From: Anomaloglossus baeobatrachus | Lineage: Eukaryota > Chordata > Amphibia > Anura > Aromobatidae | Length of the DNA stretch: 64,000 nt | NCBI RefSeq assembly: GCF_048569485.1 | Contig: NC_134354.1 | Coordinates: forward strand, 336,181,643-336,245,642 | Reading direction: 5' to 3' | Shown here: positions 1-10,886 of the stretch, in pieces | Numbering within the stretch: position 1 is the first letter of the stretch | How the letters are laid out: each line of letters starts with the position of its first letter | Translations under genes and position numbers: made by a program | The notes under the pieces: model-generated | The model's input: the letters and a program-made list of their open reading frames with translations, nothing else | Databases searched by the model: none | What the model was told of the DNA's origin: nothing

Positions 1-368
1 TGGGTCACCCCAGGAACACTTTGCTGCTCCAACTGAGGGGGGCCTGGGGTCAATGATTCAACATTGCCCGGGGCCTGAGTCACCCGTCTGGACTGTAAGG
101 CTTCTAGTATCTTAGCAGACCATTTATCCATACTCGCAGACAGTTTGTCAGCAAATACTGCAAACTCCGTCCCTGTCACCTGGACAGTGGTAGCAGGTGG
201 TTCCACCTGGGCCACCAGTAACAGAGGCTCCGGCTGAGTAAGTGCCACAGGGGCCGAGCATTGCACACAATGAGGATCGGTGGAACCTGCCGGTAGTATA
301 GCCGCACATGAGGTACAGGTTGCAAAGTAAGCCTGTGCTTTGGCACCCTTGCTTTTTGCGGACGACAT
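1..368 (-). pseudogene. DIRS copy A ORF1 (gag-like) N-terminal part
   Basis: The frame begins with ATG at 368 ([10 protein letters not shown]) and runs off the window. A Cys cluster of form C-x2-C-x12-C-x2-C, with [10 protein letters not shown] in the middle, lies in the first 40 residues. It is shared with ORF1 of the other copies and looks like a small zinc-binding knuckle (inference). Downstream is a low-complexity Pro/Gln-rich stretch. In DIRS elements ORF1 takes the gag position; its biochemical role here is unknown. Confidence 0.75.
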
Positions 369-447
369 GCTGTTGTCTCCTCTGAGTACAATCCAGGAGG
401 GTATATAGCCAAAAATCAACAGTGCGACCGTACAGTGTAAATGTATA

Positions 448-609
<162 letters not shown>

Positions 610-1368
610 TTCGGCACTCAGTGGGGCCAGCACCACAGGTGCTGCTTACCGACCGCTCAAAGCGGTTGTGTGATCACCAGATTCCCTGCCTGGGCCTCCC
701 AGAGCCGTGTTGTCTCTCCTCTCCAGCGTCAGAAGTGCTGACAGGAATGGCTGCCGGCGTTCTGTGGGGAGGAGGGGGCCGTGGGCGTGCCCTAGAAAGT
801 GCGGGAATCTGATGCCCCACTGTGCTGAGTGAGGGGGGAGGAGGCTACAAAGTATGCTCCAGCCCTCAGCGCTGACGTCCTGTGCAGCGTCCCTCCCTTC
901 CCCTGACTGGCAGGCCTGGGGGCGGGAATATGCGATACTAGGCCGCAAAAGCCGGGGACTAAAGTTATAAGCGCGGCCGGCAAATAAGCGCGGTCGGCGC
1001 GGTAGTCCCCGGCGCACTAACACACCCAGCAGTGCTGCAGTGTGTATGGCACAAGCGCTCCATGCGCGGTCCCCCAAGGGGACACAGAGTACCTCACAGT
1101 AGCAGGGCCTTGTCCCTGACGATACCCGGCTCCTGTCCAGCAGATTCCCCAGGGGCTGCGGAGGGAGCACTGTCCCAGTGCCTGGAGACCGATTAGGATC
1201 CCACTTCACCCAGAGCCCATTAAGGGATGGGGAAGGAAAACAGCATGTGGCTCCTGCCTATGTACCCGCAAGGGGTACCTCAACCTTAACAGCCCCGCCG
1301 ACCAGAGTGGGGTGAGAAGGGAGCATGCTGGGGGCCCTGTTATGGGCCCTCTTTTCTTCCATCCGACA

Positions 1369-1391
1369 TAGTCAGCAGCTGCTGCTGACTA
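1369..1391. other. Conserved leader palindrome, DIRS copy A
   Basis: An 11-bp perfect inverted repeat (tagtcagcagc / gctgctgacta) around a single base, about 60-70 bp inside the left terminal repeat. The same palindrome is in copies C, D and E, and slightly altered in B, F and G. The core CAGCTG is an E-box. Its role (promoter, RNA structure, replication) is unknown. Confidence 0.7.
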
Positions 1392-2039
1392 AGATGTGGA
1401 GCTATGCGTGGATGTCAGCCTCCTTCGCACAAAGCATAAAAACTGAGGAGCCCGTGAGGCACGGGGGGGTGTATAGGCAGAAGGGGAGGGGCTTTACACT
1501 TTTTAGTGTAATACTTTGTGTGGCCTCCGGAGGCAGAAGCTATACACCCAATTGTCTGGGTCTCCCAATGGAGCGACAAAGAAATTGGAGTTTACATGGC
1601 CGACAAAATATATAGAGAGGTTGAAAGAACAAATGCAATATGTCCTGCAGTGTTTTGCTATAATTTAAGTTCCATAATAAAAATTACCTTTGTTTCACAA
1701 TCTGTAAGGCCTGAACGTTGCACTTTGTAGGTGTATAAATATTTCGATATAAGATCAATGGTTAAGAGTTCTTTAAATCACTATACAGAGTGTCCACCCA
1801 TATCTAGTCCAATGCCATTATCATGAGAACGGTGGCAGCTATAGGCATAGAAGTGGTGTCTAGGTATTGTAAAGTAGCCATGCGCTGCGCAATGAAACCA
1901 CCACCTGGTGGAAAACAACGGAGTTAGCATTTTTATCTTGAGAACGGAACGAGAGAGAAAAAAAGTGAATTATAAAGTTGTTGGGCATCATCAATTCAAC
2001 ACGAATCGACACCTTGCATACAGAAATTTTATGATTAGA

Positions 2040-2364
2040 ACGTGTAAAAAACTCACAAGGCTGCGGACGTGAAGCGATACCTCATGGGGACCTTCCTACA
2101 AGTCATTGGGTATGGTGGCTGCATGGAGTGGCCTCCACGCTCACCTGACCTGACCCCATTGGACTTCTTTCTGTGAGGTCACATCAAACAACAGATGTAT
2201 GCGACACCCTCCACCAACATCTCAGGACCTACGACGACGTATCACAGATGCTTATGCAAACGTGGCACCTACCATATTGCACAACATGCAGCAAACTACA
2301 GTATGCTGTGCAGATGTGCATTGCAGCTGACAGTGGCCACTTTGAGCATGATCATTTAATGATG
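2040..2364 (+). pseudogene. Tc1/mariner-superfamily transposase fragment
   Basis: From 2129 the plus strand reads WPPRSPDLTPLDFFL, then a stop where the family has Trp, then GHIKQQMY. A frame change follows, then a stretch reading SQDLRRRITDAYANV. The RSPDLTPLDFFLWG block is a familiar C-terminal signature of DDE transposases in mariner-like elements. Only this C-terminal piece survives, with at least one stop and one frameshift, so it is non-functional. It lies inside a TA-flanked element with long terminal inverted repeats, as expected. Confidence 0.75.
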
Positions 2365-2372
2365 CCCTACAA

Positions 2373-3760
2373 CAGTGATGGCGAACCTATGGCAGAGCCC
2401 ATTCTGTTGGCACGCGTGCTGTCGCCCGATCCTGCAGTTTTGGTCTGCTAGTGCAGTCGCGCCGGCAGATCAAATCTGTGTTGGAGCGGAGGAGACATTT
2501 CTCCTCCGCTCTGACACTCCTCCTCTCCCAGGCTGCAGGTGTGTTGCCTAGGAGACGGAGGCGCGTCAGAGCGGCGCCAGCGCCGTCTGCTGGCCGCGTG
2601 GGAACTGAGCAGCGTGCAGCAAGGTAAGTTGTGTGTTGCTTTTTTTTTTTTATAACTCGTGTGCGGCAGCGCCAGCATGGGGTGGGGCAACGCACATGGC
2701 AGCGTGGGGCGGGAGAGGGGCAACGCACATGGCAGCGTGGGGCGGGAGAGGGGCAACGCACATGGCAGCGTGGGGCGGGAGAGGGGCAACGCACATGGCG
2801 GGGCGGGAGAGGCGCAACGCACATGGCGGGGCGGGGGTGGGGGAACGCACATGGCGGGGTGGGGGAACGCACATGGCGGGGTGGGGGTGGGGGAATGCAC
2901 ATGGCGGGGTGGGGGTGGGGGAACGCACATGGCGGGGTGGGGGAAACGCACATGCCAGGATGGAGGAAACATGCATGCCAGGATGGAGGAAACATGCATG
3001 CCAGGATGGAGGAAACATGCATGCCAGGATGGAGGAAACATGCATGCCAGGATGGAGGAAACATGCATGCCAGGATGGAGGAAACATGCCACGATAGGGT
3101 ACATTTACCAGGAAGGGGTACATTTACCTGGATGGGGTACATTTACCTGGATTGGGAACATTTACCAGGAACGGGGTACATGCCGGGATGGGGGAACATT
3201 TACAAGGATGGGCAATATGTCAGGATGGGGTACATTTACCAGCATGGGGGAACATGCCAGAATGGGTAACATTTACCAGGATGGAGGACATTTACCAGGA
3301 TGGGCCCATGATGGGGACAAATATACCAGAATGTAGAAAATATATATCAGGATGGGGGACATGTTTACCAGGAAGTGGCCCAGGAAGGGGGACAGAACTA
3401 CACAATGAAGGGGAGGGGAGCCACTCGTACATCTTTATGGGATTTCAAGATGTTCAGACTTTGAAATGTAGATGTGGATTACAGGGTGAAATCTGATTGC
3501 ATTCCAGGCTAAAATCTCTGTCTAATATGCTGCAATTTTTTTCCAGAAAGATCAATCCAACTGCTGTGTCTGGAAAGGGCAGGGGCTCAGCTCCAATGTG
3601 TGGTAAGCATGAGCGTGATGCCCCCTGCTGAAGAGAAGACGGCAAAGGTAAGATTATAATCAATTCTTTATATAATAGGATTGGTTGGCACTTCGGAAAA
3701 AAAAATTGGGTTTAGGGCTACAGTTTGGGCACTCTGTCTGTAAAAGGTTCGCCATGACTG
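2373..3760 (+). mobile_element. hAT-type non-autonomous element with 8-bp target duplication
   Basis: The left end is cagtgatggcgaacc and the right end is ggttcgccatgactg, which are inverted repeats. The host sequence ccctacaa is duplicated exactly at 2365-2372 and 3761-3768, an 8-bp target duplication typical of hAT. There is no transposase. The interior begins with CpG-rich sequence and then a G-rich minisatellite. Reading frames of 150-250 residues over this interior are rich in Gly, Trp, His and Arg and are repeat translations, not genes. Confidence 0.88.
2670..3370. repeat. Multi-stage G-rich minisatellite inside the hAT element
   Basis: The array changes unit along its length. A 33-bp unit built on gggagaggggcaacgcacat comes first. 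Next are 22-28-bp units built on gggggaacgcacatggcg. Then come six near-perfect 23-bp units built on catgccaggatggagg. Last are diverged 18-20-bp units with acatttaccaggatgg. All share a cacatg/acatg core, which suggests stepwise evolution from one ancestral unit. Confidence 0.9.
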
Positions 3761-3960
3761 CCCTACAACAACTTTTTTTCTCTCTCGTTCGGTTTAAGAT
3801 AAAAATGCTAACTCCGTTGTTTTCCACCAGGTGGCGCTATAAGTGGTTTCATTGCGTAGCGCATGGCTACTTTACTAGACCTAGACACCACTTCTATGCC
3901 TATAGCTAACGCCGTTCTCAAGTTAATTGTGGTGGACAGGATATGGGTGGACACACTGTA

Positions 3961-4258
3961 TTTTGCCGAATATGCAGCATGATAAATTTTAGGCCTATTA
4001 AGCAATTACAAATGATCATTACATTGCTCAGATACCAAATTTCACAAAGAATAGTTATGTAACCGTAGATTCACAAGTGGCTTGGCCTAGAAAATGCTGC
4101 ACACTGCGCTCCTCATGACATCTACAAGTGTCACAAGACCATGCTTTTCACCTCCATGTCTTCTAATCATACCAAATGATGTGAAGCTGTACAGATTGCA
4201 TAACTCGTATTTCAGCTCACCTTTTCTCAATACAAACATGTTAATTTCTCATTTAAAA
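3961..4258. other. Intergenic stretch without recognised content
   Basis: About 300 bp of AT-rich sequence between two transposons. No exon, RNA gene or terminal repeat was recognised. Confidence 0.5.
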
Positions 4259-4383
4259 GTTGTCCACTACTCTTACATTGATAACCTATCCTTAGGATAA
4301 ATAATAGAACATTCAGCTCACCAACTTCAGATCTCCTTACCGCGTCACAGACGAAAAACCGGGCAGCCTCAAACAATCATAGA

Positions 4384-5020
4384 ATGGTGTCCAGCACAGG
4401 AAGAAAGGCATTCACCAGGAAAGGATTTCCATGTGTACGAAGTATATACAACGTGGATAACAGACAGCCCCTAAACAGGGGGAAAAAAAAAAAAAAATAC
4501 ATCTTTTAACCGAATCACTTGGTCTTAGTCATGTAACGAACTAATACAAACATCGGGCTTAAGTAAAACCTTCCACTCACTAGTAATTAGCACTATATGT
4601 GTAATGACCCCTGGTGCAGCTCCTGTTAACACTCTACAGTTTACATTTAAAACCTGCATTAACCGGAATCCAAAAAAAACTGAAGATTAGAAACATTATG
4701 CTAGAAGAATAATTATAAACAAGCTCAATTTGTTAGAATACAAATTTGTTAAAACTGTAATCTACTACATCGTATTAATACCAGTCACCTTCATGTCGGC
4801 ACGGCAGAAGGACATGACCTCAGGTGAATTTCTGTTCAAATAAACATGTGCTGTATCATTATAACATAGCAGAGAGCAATGAGCATACAAACTGCAATCA
4901 GCCCTCACTACACCAAATACCAATGAGCCATTACTACATGATCATTGTACATTCCACTGATATCCATACTTAGAAATTCCCATCTATTAACCTGTACTAT
5001 ACTATACATACACACATTTT

Positions 5021-5114
<94 letters not shown>

Positions 5115-5691
5115 ATAAAAATGTGTGTATTATATATATTACACACACACACTGTTTTTGCACTTATGAGTGATCACTAATTGGGGCTTAGTTTTATAAA
5201 ATAATTTCATATACTTGATATAATAGTTATAAAAATGTGATAAGTGCAACAAAGTAACCCATATAAATATAGTCCCTTCCTAAATTTATGCAACTTGTTA
5301 TTAAACTGTTGCTATGTGGGTATACATATTCTTATAGATCTCAATTGTATTAATTTCCTACTACCACACACAATACTTAATGTTTATTTTTAGTTATACT
5401 CATCTTTGGCATATTTTTGATACTATATAATCAGAGTCCTCCTTATCTTACTTAGGATACATATTTATATGTAGCTACTAGTCCCTTACCTTGTTTGTAC
5501 AATATGTATCACCCTAACCCCATTAAACCTCATCAATACACTTAGCAATTTGTGAATTTTAGACAAAAATTTAAAAGGTTTAAATTAGGGGCTGTCTGTT
5601 ATCCACTTTGTATATACACTTAGTACACATGGAATAAAGTCACATGGAAATCTTTCCCGGAGAATGCCTTTCTTCCTGTGCTGGACACCAT
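4384..5691. mobile_element. Long inverted-repeat (foldback-like) element
   Basis: About 95 bp at the left (from 4384, starting atggtgtccagcacagg) is inverted at the right (ending 5691, cctgtgctggacaccat). Further matches include ggggctgtctgttatcca. The interior is AT-rich and non-coding, with a TA microsatellite whose flanks are themselves inverted copies (acacacatttttataaa / ttttataaaaatgtgtgt). The family is not recognised. The exact left border relative to the duplicated tatccttaggata is uncertain; up to 80 bp outside the arm may belong to it. Confidence 0.65.
5027..5110. repeat. (TA)n microsatellite
   Basis: About 84 bp of TA repeats at the centre of a larger palindrome inside the foldback-like element. 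Confidence 0.95.
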
Positions 5692-6116
5692 GACTATCCT
5701 TAGGATAGATTACCAATGTCTGATTGGCTGGGGTCCAACACCCCGCCGATCAGCCATAATCTGTGTCGGCGGCAGGCAGCCAGAAATACTCAGTTCCAGA
5801 GCGGCCCAGTTATCCGATAGCGGCCAAGATCGGGTACTGATTTCAATGTGAGGCGGATGTGCAGTAACCGGCCGAAGCCACTACCAGTTGACGGGGGAAA
5901 TCCGGATCTCAGCATTTCTGACTGCCTGCCGCCAGCACCAATAACGGATGATTGACAGGGGTGTCCGACCCTGGCGGATGAGACATAGAGGACAGGCTAT
6001 CAATGTAAATGTAGTGACAACCTGTAAGGATTAAATCAGATATGGTGTTAAATCAAAAGAAAGATCTGTTTATACTGAAGAAAGAACAGCTTATGAAAAG
6101 AAAAAAAAAAAAAAGG

Positions 6117-6122
6117 TTTATT
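6117..6122 (-). terminator. RCC1: Candidate RCC1 polyadenylation signal
   Basis: The minus strand reads AATAAA here, about 500 bp after the RCC1 stop codon, followed downstream by a run of about 14 T. It is the most plausible signal seen, but AT-rich DNA nearby offers weaker alternatives. Confidence 0.45.
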
Positions 6123-6622
6123 CCAAAAGACATTTTCTTTAAAAGATGTTTCACATCCATCTCAGGTAAAATCAATTCAAACATTGATAGCAAATGACAT
6201 GAAAAATTTTATATAGTCATGCACACCCATACCACACTTATAAAAATAAAGCAATTTGCTCTTTATGACTTTGGGTATTAAAAAATAAAATTATTTTTCA
6301 CAAGTATAAGTCTGAAGAACAGTGCATGGAACAATGGTTTGGAATTCGTAAGCAATATGTTAGTGCCAAGGGGTAGACTCGAAATAAGGGATCAAATGTA
6401 TTAAAATATATAGGAGGGAGAAGTGACTACAGGCAGATCATGTTTATGAACTTCAATACACAGGAAAGTAGAACACATGAATACAGCAAAAGGAGATCCC
6501 AAACTTTCCAGGAAGGATGCTAATACATTATGGAACCAATTAAGTCTTCTAAAGTGGCAACGAGGTAAATTCTGTTTTCATACAGCCAACCGATGATCAA
6601 CACTGTCCCGAAGCTCAGAATG
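6123..6622 (-). other. RCC1: Probable RCC1 3' untranslated region
   Basis: Single-copy-looking AT-rich sequence between the RCC1 stop and the candidate poly(A) signal. No transposon was recognised in it. Its extent is inferred from the AATAAA at 6117-6122. Confidence 0.5.
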
Positions 6623-6792
6623 TTAGCTACGATCTTTAACTAGAAGAACAGTGTGCTGTCCTCCACTGGACACAGACAAGACTTCTCTGTTCTCCAACTG
6701 CTTCCCAGTCATTTCATAGGGGCTCCAAACATCATCCTCTTCACCTGTGCCTAGTTGCTGGTTGGTGCCCATACCCCAGGAGAAGACTCGGC
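6623..6792 (-). CDS. RCC1: RCC1 last coding exon (C-terminus)
   Basis: Encodes [11 protein letters not shown], then the conserved tail containing [22 protein letters not shown] and RS before a TAA stop at 6623-6625. The acceptor is ctttactag directly before 6792. The first two bases complete a Gly codon begun in the previous exon, so phase is consistent. This is the last repeat of the seven-bladed beta-propeller, where the C-terminal strands close the ring with the N-terminal ones. RCC1 loads GTP on Ran on chromatin. No frame damage is visible. An in-frame ATG upstream at 6859 lies in the intron and is not a start. Confidence 0.94.
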
Positions 6793-6976
6793 CTAGTAAA
6801 GAAATAGAATCCAAGATTAACAACAGGGTAAAGCATAAGGTTACTCCAAATACTAGCACAAAACCTTCATTTTAATTTAGTGCGGTCCTCGTTTATTAGT
6901 TTCCTCAACACAGGATTAAAAGAAGAGTTTTCAAATTCAATTCAATATGATCTCCAGCAGACAAACAAATACCTAC

Positions 6977-7129
6977 CGTCTTTAGCTACAGCATAGCTGA
7001 CCGAAGCTCCACAGGCCACAGTAGCAATCTTTGGTAACTTAGAAATAAGAGTAGGCTCGTTTCTCTCAATAGCATTCTCTCCAAGGCCAAGCCTTCCATA
7101 TTCAGCACGGCCAAGACTATATGCATTTC
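6977..7129 (-). CDS. RCC1: RCC1 internal coding exon
   Basis: Encodes [17 protein letters not shown], then [13 protein letters not shown] and AKDG. This matches the RCC1 blade with the repeated R-x-E-x-G-x-L-G-L-G pattern of the propeller family. The acceptor AG is at 7130-7131 and the donor gtaggt starts at 6976. Both ends split a Gly codon after its first base, matching the neighbouring exons. The intron to the last exon is 184 bp. The frame is open throughout and the match to vertebrate RCC1 is obvious by eye. Confidence 0.94.
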
Positions 7130-7215
7130 CTTTAAAGAAGAATCAATAAAATTAGACATTTGGTATCAAGGCCTGGCACCTGTAGCAAATATTTAAAAAG
7201 TGTTTTAGTACGAAC

Positions 7216-7335
7216 CTTCAGAATCGACACAAACTGTGTGATGCTGCCCTCCAGAAAAGCCCACCCAGGATTTCGTGGAGTTTTTGAATGATGTCAAGTT
7301 CTGGGGTGCATAGCAAGCGTTAGTAGTTTTCGTCC
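7216..7335 (-). CDS. RCC1: RCC1 internal coding exon
   Basis: Encodes [20 protein letters not shown], then [19 protein letters not shown]. The block [13 protein letters not shown] is highly diagnostic of vertebrate RCC1. From memory, a His of the GGQHH motif corresponds to human His304, implicated in nucleotide exchange on Ran. The acceptor aacag ends at 7336 and the donor gttcgt starts at 7215. The next exon is only 86 bp away, but the previous exon is over 24 kb away because DIRS element B and its nested insertions lie between. The variable loop at the exon start (TKTTNAC) differs from the mammalian sequence, as expected for a surface loop. Confidence 0.94.
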
Positions 7336-7403
7336 CTGTTAAAAGTAAGTTACATGATATTGAGGTGGGAAGAAAAAAAAAAAAAAAAAAAAACCCACGA
7401 AAA

Positions 7404-7834
7404 GAAGGGAATTTTGTTTACTTACCGTAAATTCCTTTTCTTCTAGCTCCTATTGGGAGACCCAGACAATTGGGTGTATAGCTTCTGCCTCCGGAGGCCA
7501 CACAAAGTATTACACTTTAAAAAGTGTAACGCCTCCCCTCTGCCTATACACCCTCCCGTGCATCACGGGCTCCTCAGTTTTGGTGCAAAAGCAGGAAGGA
7601 GGAAACGTATAAATTGGTCTAAGGCAAATTCAATCCGAAGGATGTTCGGAGAACTGAACCATGAACCAAAAGAACAATTCAACATGAACAACATGTGTAC
7701 ACAAAAGAACAGCCCGAAGGGAACAGGGGCGGGTGCTGGGTCTCCCAATAGGAGCTAGAAGAAAAGGAATTTACTTACCGTAAACAAAATTCCCTTCTTC
7801 TTTGTCGCTCCATTGGGAGACCCAGACAATTGGG
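7404..7834 (-). repeat. Right terminal repeat and internal complementary region of DIRS copy B
   Basis: The right inverted terminal repeat is about 7404-7575. A 160-bp spacer follows, then the internal complementary region at about 7738-7834. That region is complementary to the extreme right end followed by the extreme left end (gctccattgggagaccca side). This arrangement is the hallmark of DIRS-type elements, where it serves as a guide for joining the two ends into a circle (family knowledge). Confidence 0.85.
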
Positions 7835-7904
7835 ACGTCCAAAAGCAGTCCCTGGGTGGGTAAAAGAATACCTCGATAAAAAGAGCCGAAAAAACGGCCC
7901 CCTC

Positions 7905-8930
7905 TTACAGGTGGGCAACCGCCGCCTGAAGGACTCGCCTACCTAGGCTGGCATCTGCCGAAGCATATGCATGCACCTGATAGTGTTTCGTGAAAGTGTG
8001 CAGACTCGACCAGGTAGCCGCCTGACACACCTGCTGAGCCATAGCCTGGTGCCGCAATGCCCAGGATGCACCCACGGCTCTGGTAGAATGGGCTTTCAGC
8101 CCTGAAGGAATCGGAAGCCCAGAAGAACGGTAGTTTTCAAGAATCGGTTCCTTGATCCACCGAGCCAAGGTTGACTTGGAAGCCTGCGACCCCCTACGCT
8201 GGCCAGCGATAAGGACAAAGAGCGCATCAGAACGGCGCAGGGGCGCCGTGCGAGAAATGTAGAGCCGGAGTGCTCTCACTAGATCTAACAAATGCAAATC
8301 CTTTTCACATTGGTGAACTGGATGAGGGCAAAAAGAAGGTAAGGAGATATCCTGATTGAGATGAAAAGGGGATACCACCTTAGGAAGAAATTCCGGGACC
8401 GGACGCAGAACCACCTTATCCTGGTGAAAAACCAGGAAGGGGGCTTTGCATGACACTGCAAGCTCAGACACTCTCCGGAGTGATGTAACTGCCACTAGAA
8501 AGGCCACCTTCTGCGAAAGACGTGATAGAGAGACATCCCGCAGTGGCTCGAAAGGTGGTTTCTGAAGAGCCTTTAGCACTCTGTTAAGATCCCATGATTC
8601 CAGCGGCCTCTTGTAAGGTGGGACTATGTGGCAAACTTCCTGCAGGAACGTGCGGACCTGCGGAAGCCTGGCTAGACGCTTTTGAAAAAACACGGAAAGC
8701 GCCGATACTTGTCCCTTGAGAGAGCCGAGAGACAAACCCTTGTCCATTCCGGATTGCAGGAATGAAAGAAAAGTGGGCAAGGCAAACGGCCAGGGAGTAA
8801 AACCCTGATCAGAGCACCAGGATAAGAAGATCCTCCAAGTCCTGTGATAGATCTTGGCGGACGTTGGTTTCCTGGCCTGTCTCATAGTGGCAAAGACATC
8901 TTGAGATAACCCTGAGGACGCTAGGAGCCA
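7905..8930 (-). pseudogene. Tyrosine recombinase region of DIRS copy B
   Basis: Reads as a DIRS tyrosine recombinase: a core-binding part (PTSAKIYHRTWRIFLSWC), then the catalytic Arg in SLRRVSEL, the H-x-x-R in AHSTRAV and the Tyr in FTKHYQVH close to the C-terminus. In this family the recombinase inserts the element without a target-site duplication of fixed length. The domain is recognisable over its whole length. Confidence 0.85.
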
Positions 8931-10886
8931 GGACTCAATGGCCACACAGTCAGGTTGAGGGCCGCAGAATTCAGATGGAAAAATGGCCCTTGAGACAGCA
9001 AGTCTGGTCGGTCTGGGAGTGCCCACGGTTGACCCACCGTGAGGTGCCACAGATCCGGGTACCACGACCTCCTCGGCCAGTCTGGAGCGACGAGGATGGA
9101 GCGGCGGCAGTCGGACCTGATCTTGCGTAACACTCTGGGCAGCATCGCCAGAGGAGGAAATACATAAGGCAGTCGAAACTGCGACCAATCCTGAACTAAT
9201 GCGTCCGCCGCCAGAGCTCTGTGATCTTGAGACCGTGCCATGAATGCCGGGACTTTGTTGTTGTGTCGAGACGCCATGAGGTCGACGTCCGGCACTCCCC
9301 AGCGGCGACAGATCTCTTGAAACACGTCCGGGTGAAGAGACCATTCCCCTGCGTCCATGCCCTGGCGACTGAGAAAGTCTGCTTCCCAGTTTTCTACGCC
9401 CGGGATGTGAACTGCGGAGATGGTGGAGGCTGTGGCCTCCGCCCACAGCAGAATCCGCCGAACTTCTTGGAAGGCTTGACGACTGCGTGTGCCGCCCTGG
9501 TGGTTGATGTACGCGACCGCCGTGGCGTTGTCCGACTGTATGCGGATCTGCCTGCCCTCCAGCCACCGATGGAACGCCATTAGGGCTAGATACACTGCCC
9601 TTATCTCCAGAACATTGATCTGAAGGGAAGACTATCGGAGTCCAGGTTCCCTGAGCCCTGTGGTGGAGAAAAACCGCTCCCCACCCTGACAGACTCGCGT
9701 CCGTCGTGACCACAGCCCAGGATGGGGGCAGGAAGGATTTTCCCCTTGACAAAGAAGTGGGAAGAAGCCACCAATGAAGAGAGGTTTTGGTTGCCAGTGA
9801 AAGAGATACGTTCCTGTCTAGGGACGTCGACCTCCTGTCCCATTTGCGGAGAATGTCCCATTGAAGTGGACGCAGATGAAACTGCGCAAAGGGAACTGCC
9901 TCCATTGCTGCCACCATCTTCCCTAGGAAGTGCATGAGGCGCCGCAAGGGGTGTGACTGACCCCGAAGAAGAGATTGCACCCCTGTCTGTAGCGAACGCT
10001 GTTTGTCCAGCGGAAGCTTGACTATCGCTGAGAGAGTATGAAACTCCATCCCAAGGTAAGTCAGTGATTGGGTCGGTGTCAATTTTGACTTTGGGAAATT
10101 GATGATCCACCCGAACCTCTGGAGAGTCTCCAGAGCAATGGTCAGGCTGTGTTGGCATGCCGCCCGGGAGGGAGCCTTGACTAGGAGATCGTCTAAGTAA
10201 GGGATCACCGAGTGGCCCTGAGAGTGTAGGACCGCCACCACGGATGCCATGACCTTGGTGAAGACCCGTGGGGCTGTCGCCAGGCCGAAAGGCAGTGCCA
10301 CAAACTGAAGGTGTTCGTCCCCGATGGCGAAACGCAGGAAGCGTTGATGCTCCGGTGCAATCGGCACATGGAGATAAGCATCCCTGATGTCGATTGATGC
10401 TAGGAAGTCTCCTTGGGACATCGAAGCGATGACAGAGCGGAGAGATTCCATCCGAAACCGTCTGGTTCTCACGTGTCTGTTGAGCAGTTTGAGGTCCAGA
10501 ATGGGACGGAATGATCCGTTCTTTTTTGGCACCACGAACAAGTTGGAGTAAAAACCGTGACCACGTTCTTGAAGGGGAACGGGGATCACAACTCCTTCTG
10601 TCTTCAGAGTGTTCACCGCCTGAAAAAGTGCATCGGCTTGCTCGGGGGGCGGGGATGTTCTGAAGAAACGAGACGGAGGACGAGAGCTGAGCTCTATCCT
10701 GTAACCGTGAGACAGAATGTCTCTCACCCATCGGTCTTGGACATGTGGCCACCAGGCGTCGCAAAAGCGGGAGAGCCTGCCACCGACTGAGGATGCGGTT
10801 TGGGGAGGCCGAAAGTCATGAGGAGGCCGCCTTGGAGACGGTGCCTCCGGCGGTCTTTGGAGGACGTGACTTAGACCGCCATGCAT
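8930..10886 (-). pseudogene. Reverse transcriptase-RNase H region of DIRS copy B
   Basis: RT motifs read in order: FYSNLFVVPKKNGSFRPILD, ASIDIRDAYLHVPI, LPFGLATAPRVFTK, and the catalytic YLDD near 10200. Downstream come RNase H motifs (TTDASLSGWGAVF and QSDNATAVAYINHQ), then the conserved DIRS block VDLMASRHNNK / APDWPRRSWYPDL. The order RT, RNase H, recombinase is that of DIRS elements. Treated as a fossil. Confidence 0.85.

Larger units (their letters stand above)
1786..3958 (+). mobile_element. Tc1/mariner-like DNA transposon with long terminal inverted repeats, interrupted by a hAT-like element
   Basis: The two ends are inverted copies of roughly 200 bp (1786-1975 and about 3740-3958). 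Both start cag(a/t)gtgtccacccatat and contain a shared ggtggaaaacaacggagttag. The element is flanked by TA on both sides (1784-1785 and 3959-3960), the Tc1/mariner target duplication. The interior keeps only a decayed piece of transposase. The hAT-like element at 2373-3760 sits inside with its own 8-bp target duplication, so it is the later insertion. Confidence 0.85.
4259..6033. mobile_element. Frog-type repeat with short inverted ends, interrupted by another element
   Basis: The left end, gttgtccactac then acattgata, is inverted at the right end (tatcaatgtaaatgtagtgacaac, about 6000-6033). The right half has the GC-rich body cgccgatcagcc typical of a family widespread in frog genomes (from memory). 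The sequence tatccttaggata stands on both sides of the interruption (about 4290-4303 and 5694-5708), as expected if a later insertion duplicated its target. No coding region. Confidence 0.6.

Noticed and set aside
2387-3336. Several open frames of 150-250 residues on both strands, rich in Gly/Trp or Pro/His
   Set aside because: They translate a minisatellite inside a hAT element. Multiple frames on both strands are open for the same reason.
6623-6859. ATG at 6859 as a start of a short membrane protein
   Set aside because: The upstream part is intron sequence before a good acceptor. The conserved part begins at the RCC1 exon border.
7905-10886. Host integrase or recombinase gene
   Set aside because: Domain order, terminal repeats and internal complementary region identify a DIRS retrotransposon.
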